Notes: generated from the letters alone by a model not told the origin. DNA of 64,000 nt from Limnohabitans planktonicus II-D5 (GCF_001270065.2 NZ_LFYT02000017.1:1-64000), one strand, 5' to 3'; positions 1 to 14,000 are shown, numbered from the stretch's first letter. Made by a program: numbers and translations.

Positions 1-44
1 GGCGCTGAACCAGAATCAACTTTGGCGGGTTTCAGCAGGCCCAT

Positions 45-605
45 GTCGGGGTCTTCGACCACCGACCTACGAAGTCATGGCTCCCGTAGGTCGGCACTCG
101 CAGAGTCCGACGTTTGTGAGCATGGGCGCAGAACCTGATTCAACTTGGGCGGGCTTCAGCAGCCCCATGTCGGGGTCTCCGACCGCCGACCTACAAAGTC
201 ATGGCTCCCGTAGGTCGGCACTCGAAGAGTCTGACGTTTGTGAGCATAGGCGCTGAACCTGATTCAACGTTGGCGGGCTTCAGCAGCCCAATGTCGGGGT
301 CTTCGACCACCGACCTACGAAGTCGGCTCCCGTAGGTCGGCACTTGCAGAGTCCGACGTTTGTGAGCATGGGCGCAGAACCTGATTCAACTTGGGCGGGC
401 TTCAGCAGGTCCATGTCGGGGTCTTCGACCACCGACCTACGAAGTCATGGCTCCCGTAGGTCGGTACTCGCAGAGTCTGACGTCTGCGCGCTTGTGCACT
501 GATCCTGATTAAACTTTGGCGGGCTTCAGCAGGCCCCTGTCGGGGTCTTCGACCACCGACCTACGAAGTCATGGCTCGCGTAGGTCGGCACTCGCAGAGT
601 CCGAC
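45..605. repeat. GTAG-type REP/BIME array 1 (five pairs)
   Basis: Five tandem units start at 45, 169, 293, 415 and 539, a period of 124 bp (122 once). Each unit holds two hairpins in opposite orientation. One has outer stem GTCGG/CCGAC and inner stem GGTC/GACC. The other has the same outer stem with inner stem ACTC/GAGT. Both have a single bulged base, a 3-nt loop and an outer GTAG (or CTAC) head. Linkers of about 57 nt join the hairpins of neighbouring units. The array lies just beyond the 3' end of the YebC-type gene on the minus strand and leaves no room for another gene in the first 660 bases. Confidence 0.85.
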
Positions 606-660
606 GTTTGTGAGCTTGGGCGCTGGATCTGACCTGCTCTTAGTTGTGCATGGCTTTCAC

Positions 661-1374
661 TTAAGACGCCAAACCCACAAACACGTTTTGCACGTCGTCA
701 TTGTTGTCAATGGCACCCAGAAAGGCCTCCACTTCCTCGAGCTGCTCGGCGCTCAGGTTGGCCGGGTTGACCGGGTTTTTGGGTTTGTAGCCCAGCTTGG
801 CCGACACAACGGTGAAGCCGTGCGCAGGCAGGGCACGGCTGACCAGGTCCAGGTCAGTGGCTTCCGTGATGAACACGGTCACGCCGTCCTCGTCGGCCGG
901 CTCAAAGTCTTGTGCACCCGCTTCGATGGCGGCCAATTCGGGATCGGCTCCCGGTTGAGTCGGCTCGGCTTCGATCAGGCCCACATGGTCAAAGTCCCAG
1001 GACACCGAACCCGACGTGCCCTGCTGGCCCTTGCGAAACAGCACGCGCATTTCCGAGGCTGTGCGGTTCACGTTGTCGGTCAACACTTCAATCATCACGG
1101 GCACTTGGTGCGGGGCAAAGCCTTCGTAAATCACGCGCTCAAAACTGACGGCATCGCCCAACAGGCCCGCGCCTTTTTTGATGGCGCGCTCCAGGGTCTC
1201 TTTGGGCATGGACACCTTGCGCGCCTGCTCGACCACTAGGCGCAAGCGCGAGTTGGCGGCAGGGTCGGCACCGTTGCGGGCCGCGATCATGATGTCTTTG
1301 GCCAAACGGCCAAACAATTTGCCTCTGGCATCGGCAGCTTGCGCTTTACCCTTTGCTTTCCACTGTGCGCCCAT
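661..1374 (-). CDS. yebC: YebC/PmpR (YeeN-type) family protein
   Basis: This 237-residue protein belongs to the YebC/TACO1 family. Members were long annotated as DNA-binding regulators and have more recently been linked to translation of difficult stretches. The family signatures are visible: a basic N-terminus ([19 protein letters not shown]), then [36 protein letters not shown], the YEGFAP segment, [12 protein letters not shown] and [11 protein letters not shown]. Length matches the family norm of about 240. The reading frame extends 32 codons upstream, but the ATG at 1374 matches the usual N-terminus and has AGGA eight bases before it, so it was chosen. The gene is monocistronic here, with a REP array beyond its stop and a long leader region behind it. 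The exact cellular role is not deducible from sequence. Confidence 0.9.
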   Translation of the reverse strand: MGAQWKAKGKAQAADARGKLFGRLAKDIMIAARNGADPAANSRLRLVVEQARKVSMPKETLERAIKKGAGLLGDAVSFERVIYEGFAPHQVPVMIEVLTDNVNRTASEMRVLFRKGQQGTSGSVSWDFDHVGLIEAEPTQPGADPELAAIEAGAQDFEPADEDGVTVFITEATDLDLVSRALPAHGFTVVSAKLGYKPKNPVNPANLSAEQLEEVEAFLGAIDNNDDVQNVFVGLAS

Positions 1375-1518
1375 GGGAGTGTTCCTGGTTGGTCGGCCGA
1401 GGCGTTTTGCCGCGTCAGCCGAGTTCATTGATGTGGGCGCGCGCTCAATAAAGGCGAGCGGCATGCCCAAAGACCCCCAAGTTTAAACGCCGCAGTAGGC
1501 CTCGATTCCCCCTGTAGC

Positions 1519-1555
1519 AGCGGCACCCCCCGCCGCGATGAACCCACGCAGACCA
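1519..1555 (+). repeat. Left direct repeat flanking the giant gene
   Basis: A 37-bp sequence beginning AGCGGCACCCCCCGCCGC and containing ATGAACCCACGCAGACCA recurs at 17257-17293 with one mismatch, in the same orientation. The two copies bracket the 15.2-kb gene. Confidence 0.8.
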
Positions 1556-1856
1556 CGAGCCAACGTCCCGATGCCGGTGCTGCGACCCGTTCACGCAGGC
1601 TTTCCATCAAAAAGTCAAACGCCTGCCTGTCGCTTCAGAGTTCTACGGGTCGGATTCTCAAAAGATGCATTGAGTACCCCAATTAGCTATTTCTAAATGT
1701 TAATTTTGACAATAACCTTGATAAATAATCGACAAAATTGACATTCAAGGTTCATTCATTGCTCGCAAACTTATTGATTAAAACCAGACGGCGCCGGGGT
1801 GTTCGGTAGCGCATCCATGACACCGACCCCTATCCAGCACCAGTCGCTCCTTGCTG

Positions 1857-1883
1857 AAAACCTCTCGGTTCAGCGAGGGTTTT
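1857..1883 (+). terminator. Intrinsic terminator or attenuator-like hairpin
   Basis: The arms AAAACC-T-CTCG and CGAGGGTTTT form a ten-pair stem with one bulged T and a six-base loop, ending in TTTT. A competing ten-pair hairpin (1849-1858 with 1869-1878) uses part of the same sequence. The structure sits about 150 bp before the giant gene's start and after the AT-rich leader. It could stop a short leader transcript or attenuate the giant gene. That role is inferred. Confidence 0.4.
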
Positions 1884-2033
1884 GTCACGTCTGGACCGGC
1901 GGCGTTGATGGACTTTACCTGTCGGTCGCAGAAAGCGCCGATTCACACCCCACGCCAACGCATCCCAAACCCCCGCATGAGCCAAGCCTGGCTGGCCGCG
2001 TTTGAACCGCATGACTGAGACAGAGATATTTTT

Positions 2034-5000
2034 ATGAACGGCTTGACCTCTCCATCGATTGCCATCACTTCTGACAAAGCGCGTCTGTCCGTCAGCGAAA
2101 CGGCCCTGTTGACCTTCATGCTGAGCGAGCCGAGCAGCCAATTCGGGGCCGAAGATGTCACCGTGATAGGCGGCAGCATGAGCCAGTTTGTGCAAAGTGC
2201 CACCGATCTCCGGGTGTACACCGCGATCTTCACGCCCGCTCCTCAAGCGCTGAGCGCGGCGGTGTTCGTGGCCAGCCAAAGCTTCAGCAATGCAGCGGGC
2301 ATGCTCAACCAAGATGGCGGTGAAAGCGACAACGTGGTGTCCATGGCGATTACGCCGCAACTTGACACCGCGCCACCAAGCATCGCGATCAGCACGCCCA
2401 AAACCACGCTGACGCCGGGCGAAGCCGTCACGGTCACGTTCACCCTCAGTGAAAACAGCATCGATTTCACGGCAGCGGACATCACCGCCCTCGGTGGAAG
2501 CCTGAGCAATCTGACCGGCAGCGGCAAGGTCTACACCGCCACATTCACACCCACCGCCGGTGCGCGCAGCGCCATGCTGTTTGTGGACAGCAACCGTTTC
2601 ACCAACGCCTCTGGCCAGGTGAACGTCGACGGGGCAGACGGCAACAATGTGGCGACTTTCAGCATCAACGCTGCGCCTGTGACGCCGCCGCCTTCACCTG
2701 CTGTACCGGTTGCGCCCGTGGTCAACCTGGACGCCAGCAGCGACAGCGGCGTGCTGGGGGACAAACTGACCAGCGACAGCACCCCCGCCCTGAGTGGCAC
2801 CGGCACGACGGGCGATCTGATCACCGTCAAAAACGCCGCAGGCACCGTCATCGGCACCACCACCGTGGCGGCCAACGGCAGCTGGCGCATCACACCCACC
2901 GCTGCACTGCCCGAGGGCCTGAACACCCTGAGCGTCACGGCCAGCAATACCACGGGCCAAACCAGCGCGTCGGTCAGCCTGCCCCTCACCATTGACAGCG
3001 CCAACCCCACGGTGACCATCAGCACGCCCAAAACCGTGCTGGCAGCGGGCGAGGCTGTCACCGTCAGCTTCACCCTGTTAGACAACAGCAGCGATTTCAC
3101 ACTGGCCGATGTCACTGCCCTGGGCGGCAGCATGAGCAATCTAGTCGGCAGCGGCAAGGCCTACACCGCCACCTTCACGCCCACCGCCGGTGCGCGCAGC
3201 GCCATGTTGTTTGTGGACAGCGACCGCTTCAGCGACGCAGCAGGAAACTTCAACAAGGACGGGGCCGACGGCAACAACGTGGCCTCGTTCAGCATCAACG
3301 CCGCGCCCGTGACGCCGACGCCGCCACCACCCCCACCGCCAACACCTGCTGCACCTCTGGCACCCGTGGTCAGCCTGGACGCCAGCAGCGACAGCGGCGT
3401 GCTGGGGGACAAACTGACCAGCGACAGCACCCCCACCCTGAGTGGCACCGGCACGGCGGGCGATCTGATCACCGTCAAAAACGCCGCAGGCACCGTCATC
3501 GGCACCACCACCGTGGCGGCCAACGGCAGCTGGCGCATCACACCCACCGCTGCACTGCCCGAGGGCCTGAACACCCTGAGCGTCACGGCCAGCAATACCA
3601 CGGGCCAAACCAGCGCGTCGGTCAGCCTGCCCCTCACCATTGACAGCGCCAACCCCACGGTGACCATCAGCACGCCCAAAACCGTGCTGGCAGCGGGCGA
3701 GGCTGTCACCGTCAGCTTCACCCTGTCAGACAACAGCAGCGATTTCACACTGGCCGATGTCACTGCCCTGGGCGGCAGCATGAGCAATCTGACCGGCAGC
3801 GGCAAGGCCTACACCGCCACCTTCACGCCCACCGCCGGTGCGCGCAGCGCCATGTTGTTTGTGGACAGCGACCGCTTCAGCGACGCAGCGGGCAATTTCA
3901 ACAAAGACGGGGCCGACACCAACAACGTGGCGTCGTTCAGCATCCAGCCCGTGGCGATGGCACCATCCGCGCCCCTGGCCGCACTGCTGGCCAGCAGCGA
4001 CAGCGGCATTCTGGGCGACAAACTCACCGACGACAGCACGCCCACGATCAGCGGCACCGGCGCGGCGGGCGATGTGATCAGCGTCAAAAATGCCGCAGGC
4101 ACCGTCATCGGCACGGCCACCGTGGCCGCTAACGGTGCCTGGAGCATCACGCCCGCAAGCGCCCTGCCAACCGGGCTGAACGCTTTGAGCGTCACAGCGA
4201 CCAACACCGCCGGATTGACCAGCCCCGCCACGCCACTGGCCCTCACCATCGACAACACCGCTTCAGCGGCACCCCTCGCCAACCTCGATGCTGCAAGTGA
4301 CAGCGGCGTGCTCGGTGACAAGATCACCAACGACACCACACCGACCATCATCGGCACCGGCACTGCCGGTGAAGTCATCACGCTCAAAAATGCTGCAGGT
4401 GCCGTGATCGGCACCGCCACCGTGGCGGCCAACGGCACTTGGAGCATCACGCCTGCTACGGCGCTGCCTTCTGGTGTCAACACTTTGAGCGTCAACTCGA
4501 CGGACGCGGCGGGCAACACCAGCGCCGCCACGCCGCTCGTCATCAGCATCGACAGCACGGCCTCTTCTACACCTGCCGCGAACCTTGATGCATCGAGCGA
4601 CAGCGGTGTGCTCGGTGACAAGCTGACCAACGACACCACGCCCACGATCAGTGGCACAGGCACTGCTGGCGAAGTCATCACCCTCAAAGACGCCTCTGGC
4701 GCCGTGATCGGCACAGCCACCGTCGCGGCCAACGGCACTTGGAACATCACACCTGCAACGGCGCTGCCTTTTGGTGTCAACACTTTGAGCGTCACCTCGA
4801 CGGACGCGGCGGGCAACACCAGTGCTGCCACGCCCTTGGTCGTCACGATTGACAACGTAGCATCTGCAGCTCCTGTCGCCAACCTTGATGGGTCGAGCGA
4901 CAGCGGCGTGCTCGGTGACAAGTTGACGAATGACAACACACCGGCCATCAGCGGCACAGGTACAGCCGGTGAAGTCATCACGCTCAAAAATGCTGCAGGT

Positions 5001-8000
5001 GCCGTGATCGGCACCGCCACCGTGGGCGCAAACGGAACATGGAGCATCACACCTGCAACGGCGCTGCTTTCTGGCGCCAACACTTTGAGCGTCACCTCAA
5101 CCGACGCGGCGGGCAACACCAGCGCCGCCACGCCGCTCGTCATCAGCATCGACAGCACGGCCTCTTCTACACCTGCCGCGAACCTTGATGCATCGAGCGA
5201 CAGCGGTGTGCTCGGTGACAAGCTGACCAACGACACCACGCCCACGCTCAGTGGCACAGGCACTGCTGGCGAAGTCATCACCCTCAAAGACGCCTCTGGC
5301 GCCGTGATCGGCACAGCCACCGTCGCGGCCAACGGCACTTGGAACATCACACCTGCAACGGCGCTGCCTTTTGGTGTCAACACTTTGAGCGTCACCTCGA
5401 CGGACGCGGCGGGCAACACCAGTGCTGCCACGCCCTTGGTCGTCACGATTGACAACGTAGCATCTGCAGCTCCTGTCGCCAACCTCGATGGGTCGAGCGA
5501 CAGCGGCGTGCTCGGTGACAAGTTGACCAGCGACACCACGCCGACGATCAGCGGTACTGGCTCTGCCGGTGAAGTCATCACCCTTAAGGACGCGGCCAAC
5601 GCTGTGATTGGCACCGCCACCGTGGCCACCAACGGCACCTGGAGCATCGCGCCTGTTACGGCGCTGCCTGCAGGCGTCAACACTTTGAGCGTCACCTCTA
5701 CGGACGCAGCGGGCAATATCAGCGCCCCCACGCCGCTCGTCATCACCATCGACACCACCGCTTCGGCGGCACCCGTCGCGAACCTCGATGCAGCAAGTGA
5801 CAGCGGCGTGCTCGGCGACAAGTTGACCAACGACACCACGCCGACCATCAGCGGTACGGGTACAGCGGGCGAAGTCATCACCCTCAAGGACGCGGCCAAC
5901 GCCGTGATCGGCACCGCCACCGTGGCCACCAACGGCACCTGGAGCATCACGCCCACCACAGCGCTGCCTTCTGGCGCTAACACCCTCAGCGTCACCACGA
6001 CTGACGCGGCGGGCAATATCAGCGCCCCCACGCCGCTCGTCATCAACATCGACAGCACCGCTTCTGCAGCTCCTGTCGCCAATCTCGATGCGTCGAGCGA
6101 CAGCGGTGTGCTGGGTGACAAGCTGACCAACAACACCACACCGACCATCAGCGGCACCGGCACAGCCGGTGAAGTCATCACCCTCAAGGACGCCGCAAAT
6201 TCCTTGATCGGCACAGCCACCGTTGCTGCCAACGGCACCTGGAGCGTGACGCCCACCAACACAACGTTGCATGCTGGCGTCAACACCCTCAGCGTCACCA
6301 CGACTGACTCAGCAGGCAACACCAGCCCTGCGACACCCTTGGTCGTCACGATTGACAACACCGCTTCTGCGGCCCCTGTCGCCAACCTCGATGCAGCAAG
6401 CGACAGTGGCGTGCTCGGCGACAAGCTGACCAACGACACCACACCCACGATAAGCGGCACGGGCACCGCCGGTGAGCTGATCACCGTTAAGGACAACACT
6501 GGCGCGGTGATAGGCACCGCCACCGTTGCTGCCAACGGCACATGGAGCATCACGCCGACAACATCGCTGCCAACAGGCGCCAACTCTTTGAGCGTCACCA
6601 CAACCGACGCAGCGGGCAATACAAGCCCAGCCACGCCACTCGTCATCACCGTCGATACCTCTTCACCTGCCGCGCCAACAGCGCCCCAGGCCAATCTGGA
6701 TGTCAGCAGCGACAGCGGTTTGATCGGAGACAAACTCACCAACGACACCACGCCGACCATCAGCGGCACGGGCACCGTGGGCGAAACCATCACGATCAAA
6801 GACGCAGCTGGCGTTGTGATTGGTACCGCTACCGTCGCTGCAAGCGGAACATGGAACATCACGCCAACCACGGCGCTGCCCTCTGGCACGAACAGCCTGA
6901 GCGTGACCGCGACCAATGCCAGCGGTCAGACCAGCTCGGCGACGCCGCTGGTCATCACGATTGACAACACTGCCTCGGCGCCCCCTTTCGCCAATCTCGA
7001 TACTTCGAGCGACAGCGGTGTGCTCGGTGACAAGTTGACCAACGACACCACACCGACGATCAGCGGCACGGGCAACGCTGGCGAAGTCATCACCATCAAA
7101 GACGCATCTGGCGTCGTCATCGGCACAGCGACCGTAGCGGCCAATGGCATTTGGAGCGTGACGCCTACAACAGCGTTGCCCACAGGCGCCAACACTTTGA
7201 GCGTCACCTCAACGGACGCAGCGGGCAACACCAGCCCGGCCGTGCCGCTCGTCATCTCAATTGACAACACCGCCTCTGCGGCCCCCGTCGGGAACCTTGA
7301 TGCATCGAGCGACAGCGGTGCGTTAGGCGACAAGATCACCAACGACACCACGCCCACGATCAGCGGCACAGGCATCGCCGGTGAAGTCATCACCGTCAAA
7401 GACGCCTCTGGCGCCGTGATCGGCACAGACACCGTGGCTGCCAACGGCACCTGGAGCGTGACGCCCACAACAGCGTTGCCTACAGGCGCCAACACGTTAA
7501 GCGTCACCTCGACGGACGCGGCGGGAAACACCAGCCCGGCCGCGCCGCTCGTCATCAGCATCGACACCACCGCTTCGGCGGCACCCGTCGCGAACCTTGA
7601 TGCTTCGAGCGACAGCGGTGTGCTCGGTGACAAGTTAACCAACGACACCACGCCAACCCTCAGCGGCACGGGCACTGCTGGCGAAGTCATCACCCTCAAG
7701 GACGCCTCTGGCGCCGTGATCGGCACCGCCACCGTGGCGGCCAACGGCACTTGGAGCGTGACGCCCACAACAGCGTTGCCTACAGGCGTCAACACCTTCA
7801 GCGTCACCTCGACGGACGCGGCGGGAAACACCAGCCCGGCCGCGCCGCTCGTCATCAGCATCGACACCACCACTTCGGCGGCACCCGTCGCGAACCTTGA
7901 TGTGTCGAGCGACAGCGGCGTGCTGGGTGACCAGCTGACCAACGACACCACACCGACGATCAGCGGCACGGGCTCTGCGGGTGAAGTCATCACCGTCAAG

Positions 8001-11000
8001 GACGCCGCCAATGCCGTGATCGGCACAGCCACCGTGGCCGCCGACGGCAGCTGGAGCATGACAGCCACCACAGCGCTGCCCACAGGCGGCAACACGTTCA
8101 GCGTCACCTCAACAGACGCAGCGGGCAACACCAGTGCCGCCACGCCTTTGACCATCACCATCGACACCTCTACCCCCGCAGCACCCACAGCGCCCCCGGC
8201 CAATCTGGATGTCAGCAGCGACAGCGGCACGCTGGGTGACAAGCTGACGAACGACACGACGCCAACGATCAGTGGCACTGGAACGCCTGGCGAGGTGATA
8301 ACGATCAAAGATGCCGCCAACGCGGTGATCGGCACTGCCACCGTGGCTGCCAACGGCACCTGGAGCATCACGCCCACCACGCCGCTGCCCTCCGGCCCCA
8401 ACACCCTGAGCGTGACCGCAACCAACGCCAGCAATCAAACCAGCCCGGCAACCCCCCTGGTCGTCACGATTGACATCACCGCTTCTGCCGCCCCGACCGC
8501 CACGCTGGACCCCAGCAGCGACAGCGGCACGCAGGGTGACAGCACCACCGACGACACCACCCCCACCCTCAGCGGCACAGGCACGGCTGGCGAAGTGATC
8601 ACCGTCAAAGACGCCTCCAACGCCGTGATCGGCACAGCCACCGTGGCCGCCGACGGCAGCTGGAACGTGACGCCCACCACAGCACTGCCCACAGGCGCTA
8701 ACACCTTCAGCGTCACCTCAACAGATGCAGCAGGCAACACCAGCGCTGCCACGCCATTGACCGTCACCATCGACGCCTCCACTCCAGCCGCCCCCACCGC
8801 CCCCCCGGCCAATCTGGATGTCAGCAGCGACAGCGGCACACAGGGCGACAAACTCACCAACGACACCACACCGACCCTCAGCGGCACAGGCACCGCGGGA
8901 GAAACCATCACGATCAAAGACGCCGCCAACACCGTCCTCGGCACCACCACCGTGGCCGCCAACGGCACCTGGAGCATCACGCCCACCACGCCGCTGCCCT
9001 CCGGCCCCAACACCCTGAGCGTGACCGCAACCAACGCCAGCAATCAAACCAGCCCGGCAACCCCCCTGGTCGTCACGATTGACATCACCGCTTCTGCCGC
9101 CCCGACCGCCACGCTGGACCCCAGCAGCGACAGCGGTACGCAAGGTGACAGCACCACCGACGACACGACACCGACGATCAGCGGCACAGGCACGGCTGGC
9201 GAAGTCATCACAATCAAAGACGCCTCCAACGCCGTGATCGGCACAGCCACCGTAGCCACAGACGGCAGCTGGAACGTGACGCCCACGACAGCGCTGCCCA
9301 CAGGCGCTAACACCTTCAGCGTCACCTCAACAGATGCAGCAGGCAACACCAGCGTAGCCAGGCCATTGACCGTCACCATCGACACCTCCACCCCCGCCAC
9401 GCCATCAGCGCCTCCGGCAAATCTGGATGTCAGCAGCGACAGCGGCACGCAGGGTGACAAGCTGACGAACGACACGACGCCCACGATCAGCGGCACTGGA
9501 ACGGCTGGCGAAGTCATCACGATCAAAGACGCCGCCAGCGCGGTGATCGGCACCGCCACGGTCGCCTCAGACGGCAGCTGGAGCATCACGCCCACCACAG
9601 CGCTGCCCTCTGGTGCCAACCCCCTGAGCGTGACCGCAACCAACGCCAGCAATCAAACCAGCCCGGCAACGCCCTTGGTCATCACCATCGACAACACCGC
9701 TTCGGCTGCCCCCACTGGCACGCTGGACCCCAGCAGCGACAGCGGTACGCAAGGTGACAGCACTACCGACGACACGACACCGACGATCAGCGGCACAGGC
9801 ACGGCTGGTGAAGTCATCACCGTCAAAGACACCTCCAACGCCGTGATCGGCACCGCCACCGTGGCTGGAGACGGGAGCTGGAGCGTGACCCCCACGACAG
9901 CGCTGCCCACGGGTGCACAAACCTTCAGCGTCACCTCGACAGACGCGGCAAGTAACACCAGCGCCGCCACGCCTTTGACGGTGACGATCACCAGCCCCGT
10001 GCTGGGCAATGCCAGCATCAGCGGCACGGCCACAGGGGCGGCCACCGAAGACGCCGGCGTGAACTCGGTCGGCGGCAGCTTGACCGTGACCGACCCGGAC
10101 GCGGGTGACAACGTGTTGCAAACACCTGCCTCCTTGGCGGGGGTGTATGGCACGTTCACGCTCAACACCGCTACAGGTGCCTGGACATATACGCTGGACA
10201 ACAGCCGGGCCGCCACGCAGGCCCTGGCAGCTCAGGCCACGGTGACCGACAAACTCACGGTGACCAGCAAAGATGGCACGGCCAGCCAGGACATCAGCGT
10301 GCTCATCACGGGCACCGATGATGCGCCGGTGCTGAGCATCCCCTCGCCAGGCCCTGCGGGCACGGCCAAATCACCGGCCAACAACACGATTTTGGTGGCC
10401 AGCAACAGCAATGTGTCCGGCCTGTGGACCCCGATCGTCGACATGTATGGCACCTTGAATGGCCTGGGTGATTACAAGGCGCCCTACTACGCCTATGGCG
10501 GCACCACGCCCATGGTGGTGCGCGATGACAACAACATCGCCGGTACAACCAACACGCGACTGGACCAGGGCGACATCCTGGCGGCCGACTTTCAGGGCTA
10601 CAACGGGGTCGTGTATGGCGTGGCCGTGGGTCTGCGCAAGTTGCAAGCCGATGGCCTGGGTGCAGCCACCTTGCGTGTGGACATCCAAAAGCCCGATGGC
10701 ACCATCATCTCGGGCGTGACCACCGCCTCATCCACCCGGCAAGGTGGCTCAGGCGGCTGGGACAACGGGGGCTATTACCTGGGCAGCACGATTGGCAATT
10801 TCACGGCCGATCAAACCGGCACTTACAAGATGCTGATCGTGGGCACTTCGACGGCACCGGTGCGGCTGAATTTCCCGGAAGCCAAGGTGATCAACGCGGC
10901 AGGCGAAGTCATCGTCAACCCCGTGCATCTGAACTACACCGAAGGCCAGGGCATGGCCGCCATCAACACCGCCGTCACCGTGGCCGACGTGGACGACACC

Positions 11001-14000
11001 AGCGCCGTCAGCGCCAAAGTGGCCATCACGGCTGGCTTTGCAGCGGCCGAAGATGTGCTGGGTTTTGTCAACGATGGGCAAACCATGGGCAACATCACCG
11101 CCAGCCTGAGCCCCGGCGTGGTGCGCCTGAGTTCGGCGGGCGGCACCGCGACGCTGGCGCAATGGCAAGCGGCCTTGCGTGCGGTGCAGTACAGCAACAC
11201 CTCTGACAAACCCAGCACCGCCACCCGTACCGTGCAGTACACACTGAACGACGGCACGCTGGATTCGGCCGTAGCCACTTCGCTGATTGGGGTGACGCCC
11301 GTCAAGGACGCGCCTGTGCTTACCGACACTACGCTGAGCCTGGCCATGGTCGCGGCCGATGCCCCTGCGCCCACGGGCGCGGTGGGCACACTGGTGAGCA
11401 GTTTGATGGGCGGCGTGAGCCTGCCCGATGGCACCAGCACCCTCAAAGGCATGGCCATCACCGGGGTGGACACCAGCCAAGGTACTTTGTACTTCAGCAC
11501 CAACGGCGGCACCACCTGGACGGCCGTGAGCAGCGTCAGCGATACCAACGCCTTGCTGCTGAAATCAGATGCTGACAACCGTTTGTATTTCCAGCCCGCA
11601 GCAGGGGTCTCCAACAGCATCGCCAGCGCCGTCACCTTCCGCGCCTGGGACCAGCGTGTGGGGGCAGAGGGCTCGTATGTGGATGTTTCGGTCAATGGGG
11701 GCACGAGTTCATATTCTTCAGCCACCGATGTGCTGCTGCAAAAATTGCCCGTGGGGGTCAACCTCAGCGATGTGGCCCAGGGCAGCGGCGGTTTTGTCAT
11801 CCACGGCGAGAGCGCCAGCGACCGCAGCGGTTTTGCCCTGAGCAACGCGGGCGATGTCAACGGCGACGGATATGACGACATCCTGGTGGGGGCGTTTGGT
11901 TTCGATATCAACGGTGTCACCAGTGTGGGGCGTACCTACATGGTGTATGGCAAGACCGGCAGCTCGCAGATTGACCTGAGCGCCGTGGCAGCGGGCGTGG
12001 GTGGCTTTGCCATCGATGGCTTTGCGGTCAACGATGCCGTAGGCAGCTCGGTCAGCGCCGCAGGCGATGTGAACCACGACGGCCTGGCCGATCTGGTGAT
12101 GATCTCCAACAACGGCAACGCCACACCCACAGGCAACAACCAAGGCAGGGCGCATGTGGTCTTTGGCAGCACCAGCGGTGCCACGATGCATGCGAACGCC
12201 TTGACCGCCAGCACCGGTTTTTCGATCAATGGCGTGACCGATTTCCCGTCGGTGGGCTTGCATGCGGTCAGCGCCGCAGGCGATGTGAACGGTGACGGTC
12301 TGCAAGACTTTGTGGTGGGCACCTTCACCGCCGATGTGGGGAGCATGAGCGACGCAGGCAAGGCCTATGTGGTGTTTGGCCGCACGAACAACAGCACCGA
12401 TGTGGAATTGAGCGCAGTGGCTGCAGGCTCTGGCGGCTTTATGGTGCAGGGCCAAAGTGCCACGGACTTGCTGGGCTCATCCGTCAGCAATGCCGGCGAC
12501 TTCAATGGCGACGGGCTGTCCGATCTGATCGTGGGCTCGCCCATGGCCAATGGCAAAGGCGCTTCGTATGTGGTGCTGGGCAAGACGGGCGGCCAGGCGC
12601 TGTCGGTCAGCGCCCTGGGCTCGCAGGGCTTTGTGATCTTTGGCGAATGCGCAGGCGACCAGGCCGCTCGCGTGAGCAGTGCGGGCGATGTCAACGGTGA
12701 CGGCCTGGCCGATCTGATCGTGGGTGCCAGAGCCTCCGATTTGAGCAATGGCAGCAATGCGGGCCGCAGCTATGTGGTGTTTGGCCGCACCGGCGCGACC
12801 ACCAACGTGCAGCTCAGCGCCATCGCGGCGGGCTCAGGCGGCTTTGTGATCAATGGCCACTGCGCAGGCGATCTGGCCGGATCGGTCGGCTATGCAGGCG
12901 ATGTCAACGGCGATGGCCTGGCCGACCTGCTGGTGGGCGCCAGCGCCGCCGACCCGGCAGCGGGCACCGATGCAGGCCGTGCCTATGTGGTCTATGGCAA
13001 AACGAGCACGAGCGCCGTTCAGCTCAGCAGCCTGGCGCTGGGCGATGGCGGCTTTTTCATCAACGGACAGTCGGCCGGTGACAAGGCAGGCACCGTCAGC
13101 CTGGGGGGCGACATCAACGGTGACGGCTTTGCCGATGTGCTGGTGTCAGCAGACAGTGCCGCCACGACAGGCGGCACCCTCGCGGGCAAATCGTATGTGG
13201 TCTGGGGTGGCAGCCGCTTCATGGATACGCTGGATTTGAGGGGCCAGCTGGCCGCTGACACCCTGACGGGCAGCGCCGCATCAGACACCTTTGTGGCCGG
13301 TGATGGCGCCGATGTGCTGATCGGCAACGGCGGCGCCGACGTGATGTATGGCGGAAAGGGCAACGACACTTTCGTGTTGAACGCGAGCAACGTGCAAGCC
13401 TTGCACAACCCCATGGGCCAGGGCGGCAATGACCAGCAACTGGCCCGCGTCGATGGCGGCACGGGTTATGACACGCTGCAGCTCAGTGGCGGTGCCGCCC
13501 TGAACCTGGGTGCAGTCAGTCATGCCGACGCCGCATCGCCCGATGTGGCCAGCCGCATCGAAGGCGCAGAACGCTTCGATCTGGCCAGCGACGCCGCCAG
13601 CAACACCCTGGGCCTGAGTGCCAGCGATGTGGCCGAGTTGGCCAGCTTCAACAGCATCCGCACCGGCAGCGCCAGTGCGGACGGTAAGACCTGGGTGAAC
13701 GTGAGCGGCACGGCCCTGGGCAGCGTCACGCCCTACCACCAACTGGTGGTGACAGGTGATGCCAAAGACGCACTCAACCTGCAAACCGGGCAGGGCAGCT
13801 GGGCAAATGTGGGCATGGTCTATGACGGCCTGCATGACCATCTGGTCTATCAAAACGAGGCACTGCGGGCGCAGGTCATCGTGCGCCTGGGGGTGGCGGT
13901 GTATGGCGCCGACACCGTGGCCAACCCGGCCAATGCGGCACCGGTCTTGGCCGACCGAATCCTCAACCTGGACACGCTGGGTGATGTGCCCCTCGACCCT

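Larger units (their letters stand above)
1375..2033. other. Long intergenic region upstream of the 5071-aa gene
   Basis: About 660 bases lie between two divergent genes with no convincing gene. They hold the left copy of a 37-bp direct repeat (1519-1555), an AT-rich stretch (about 1640-1790) unlike the surrounding GC-rich DNA, and a hairpin with a T-run (1857-1883). Two TTGACA matches occur at 1706-1711 and 1738-1743, but neither has a good -10 at normal spacing, so no promoter is called. An eight-codon ORF at 2011-2037 overlaps the giant gene's start as ATGA. It could couple translation but may be chance. Confidence 0.5.

Noticed and set aside
45..605. CRISPR array possibility for the regularly spaced repeats
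   Set aside because: The spacers are themselves conserved repeats, each unit holds two inverted hairpins, and no cas genes are present.
571..1239. A 222-codon plus-strand frame
   Set aside because: It starts inside a REP arm and is antisense to the YebC-type gene.
1706..1743. Two TTGACA boxes upstream of the giant gene
   Set aside because: Neither has a -10 box at 16-18 bases, so no promoter was called despite the AT-rich setting.
1799..2005. A 68-codon frame before the giant gene
   Set aside because: It contains the terminator-like hairpin, has no ribosome binding site and resembles nothing recognisable.
3809..6916. A 1035-codon open frame on the minus strand
   Set aside because: It is the antisense of the Ig-like coding array. 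The repeats and codon bias keep the opposite frame open, and its protein shows only mirrored low-complexity repeats.
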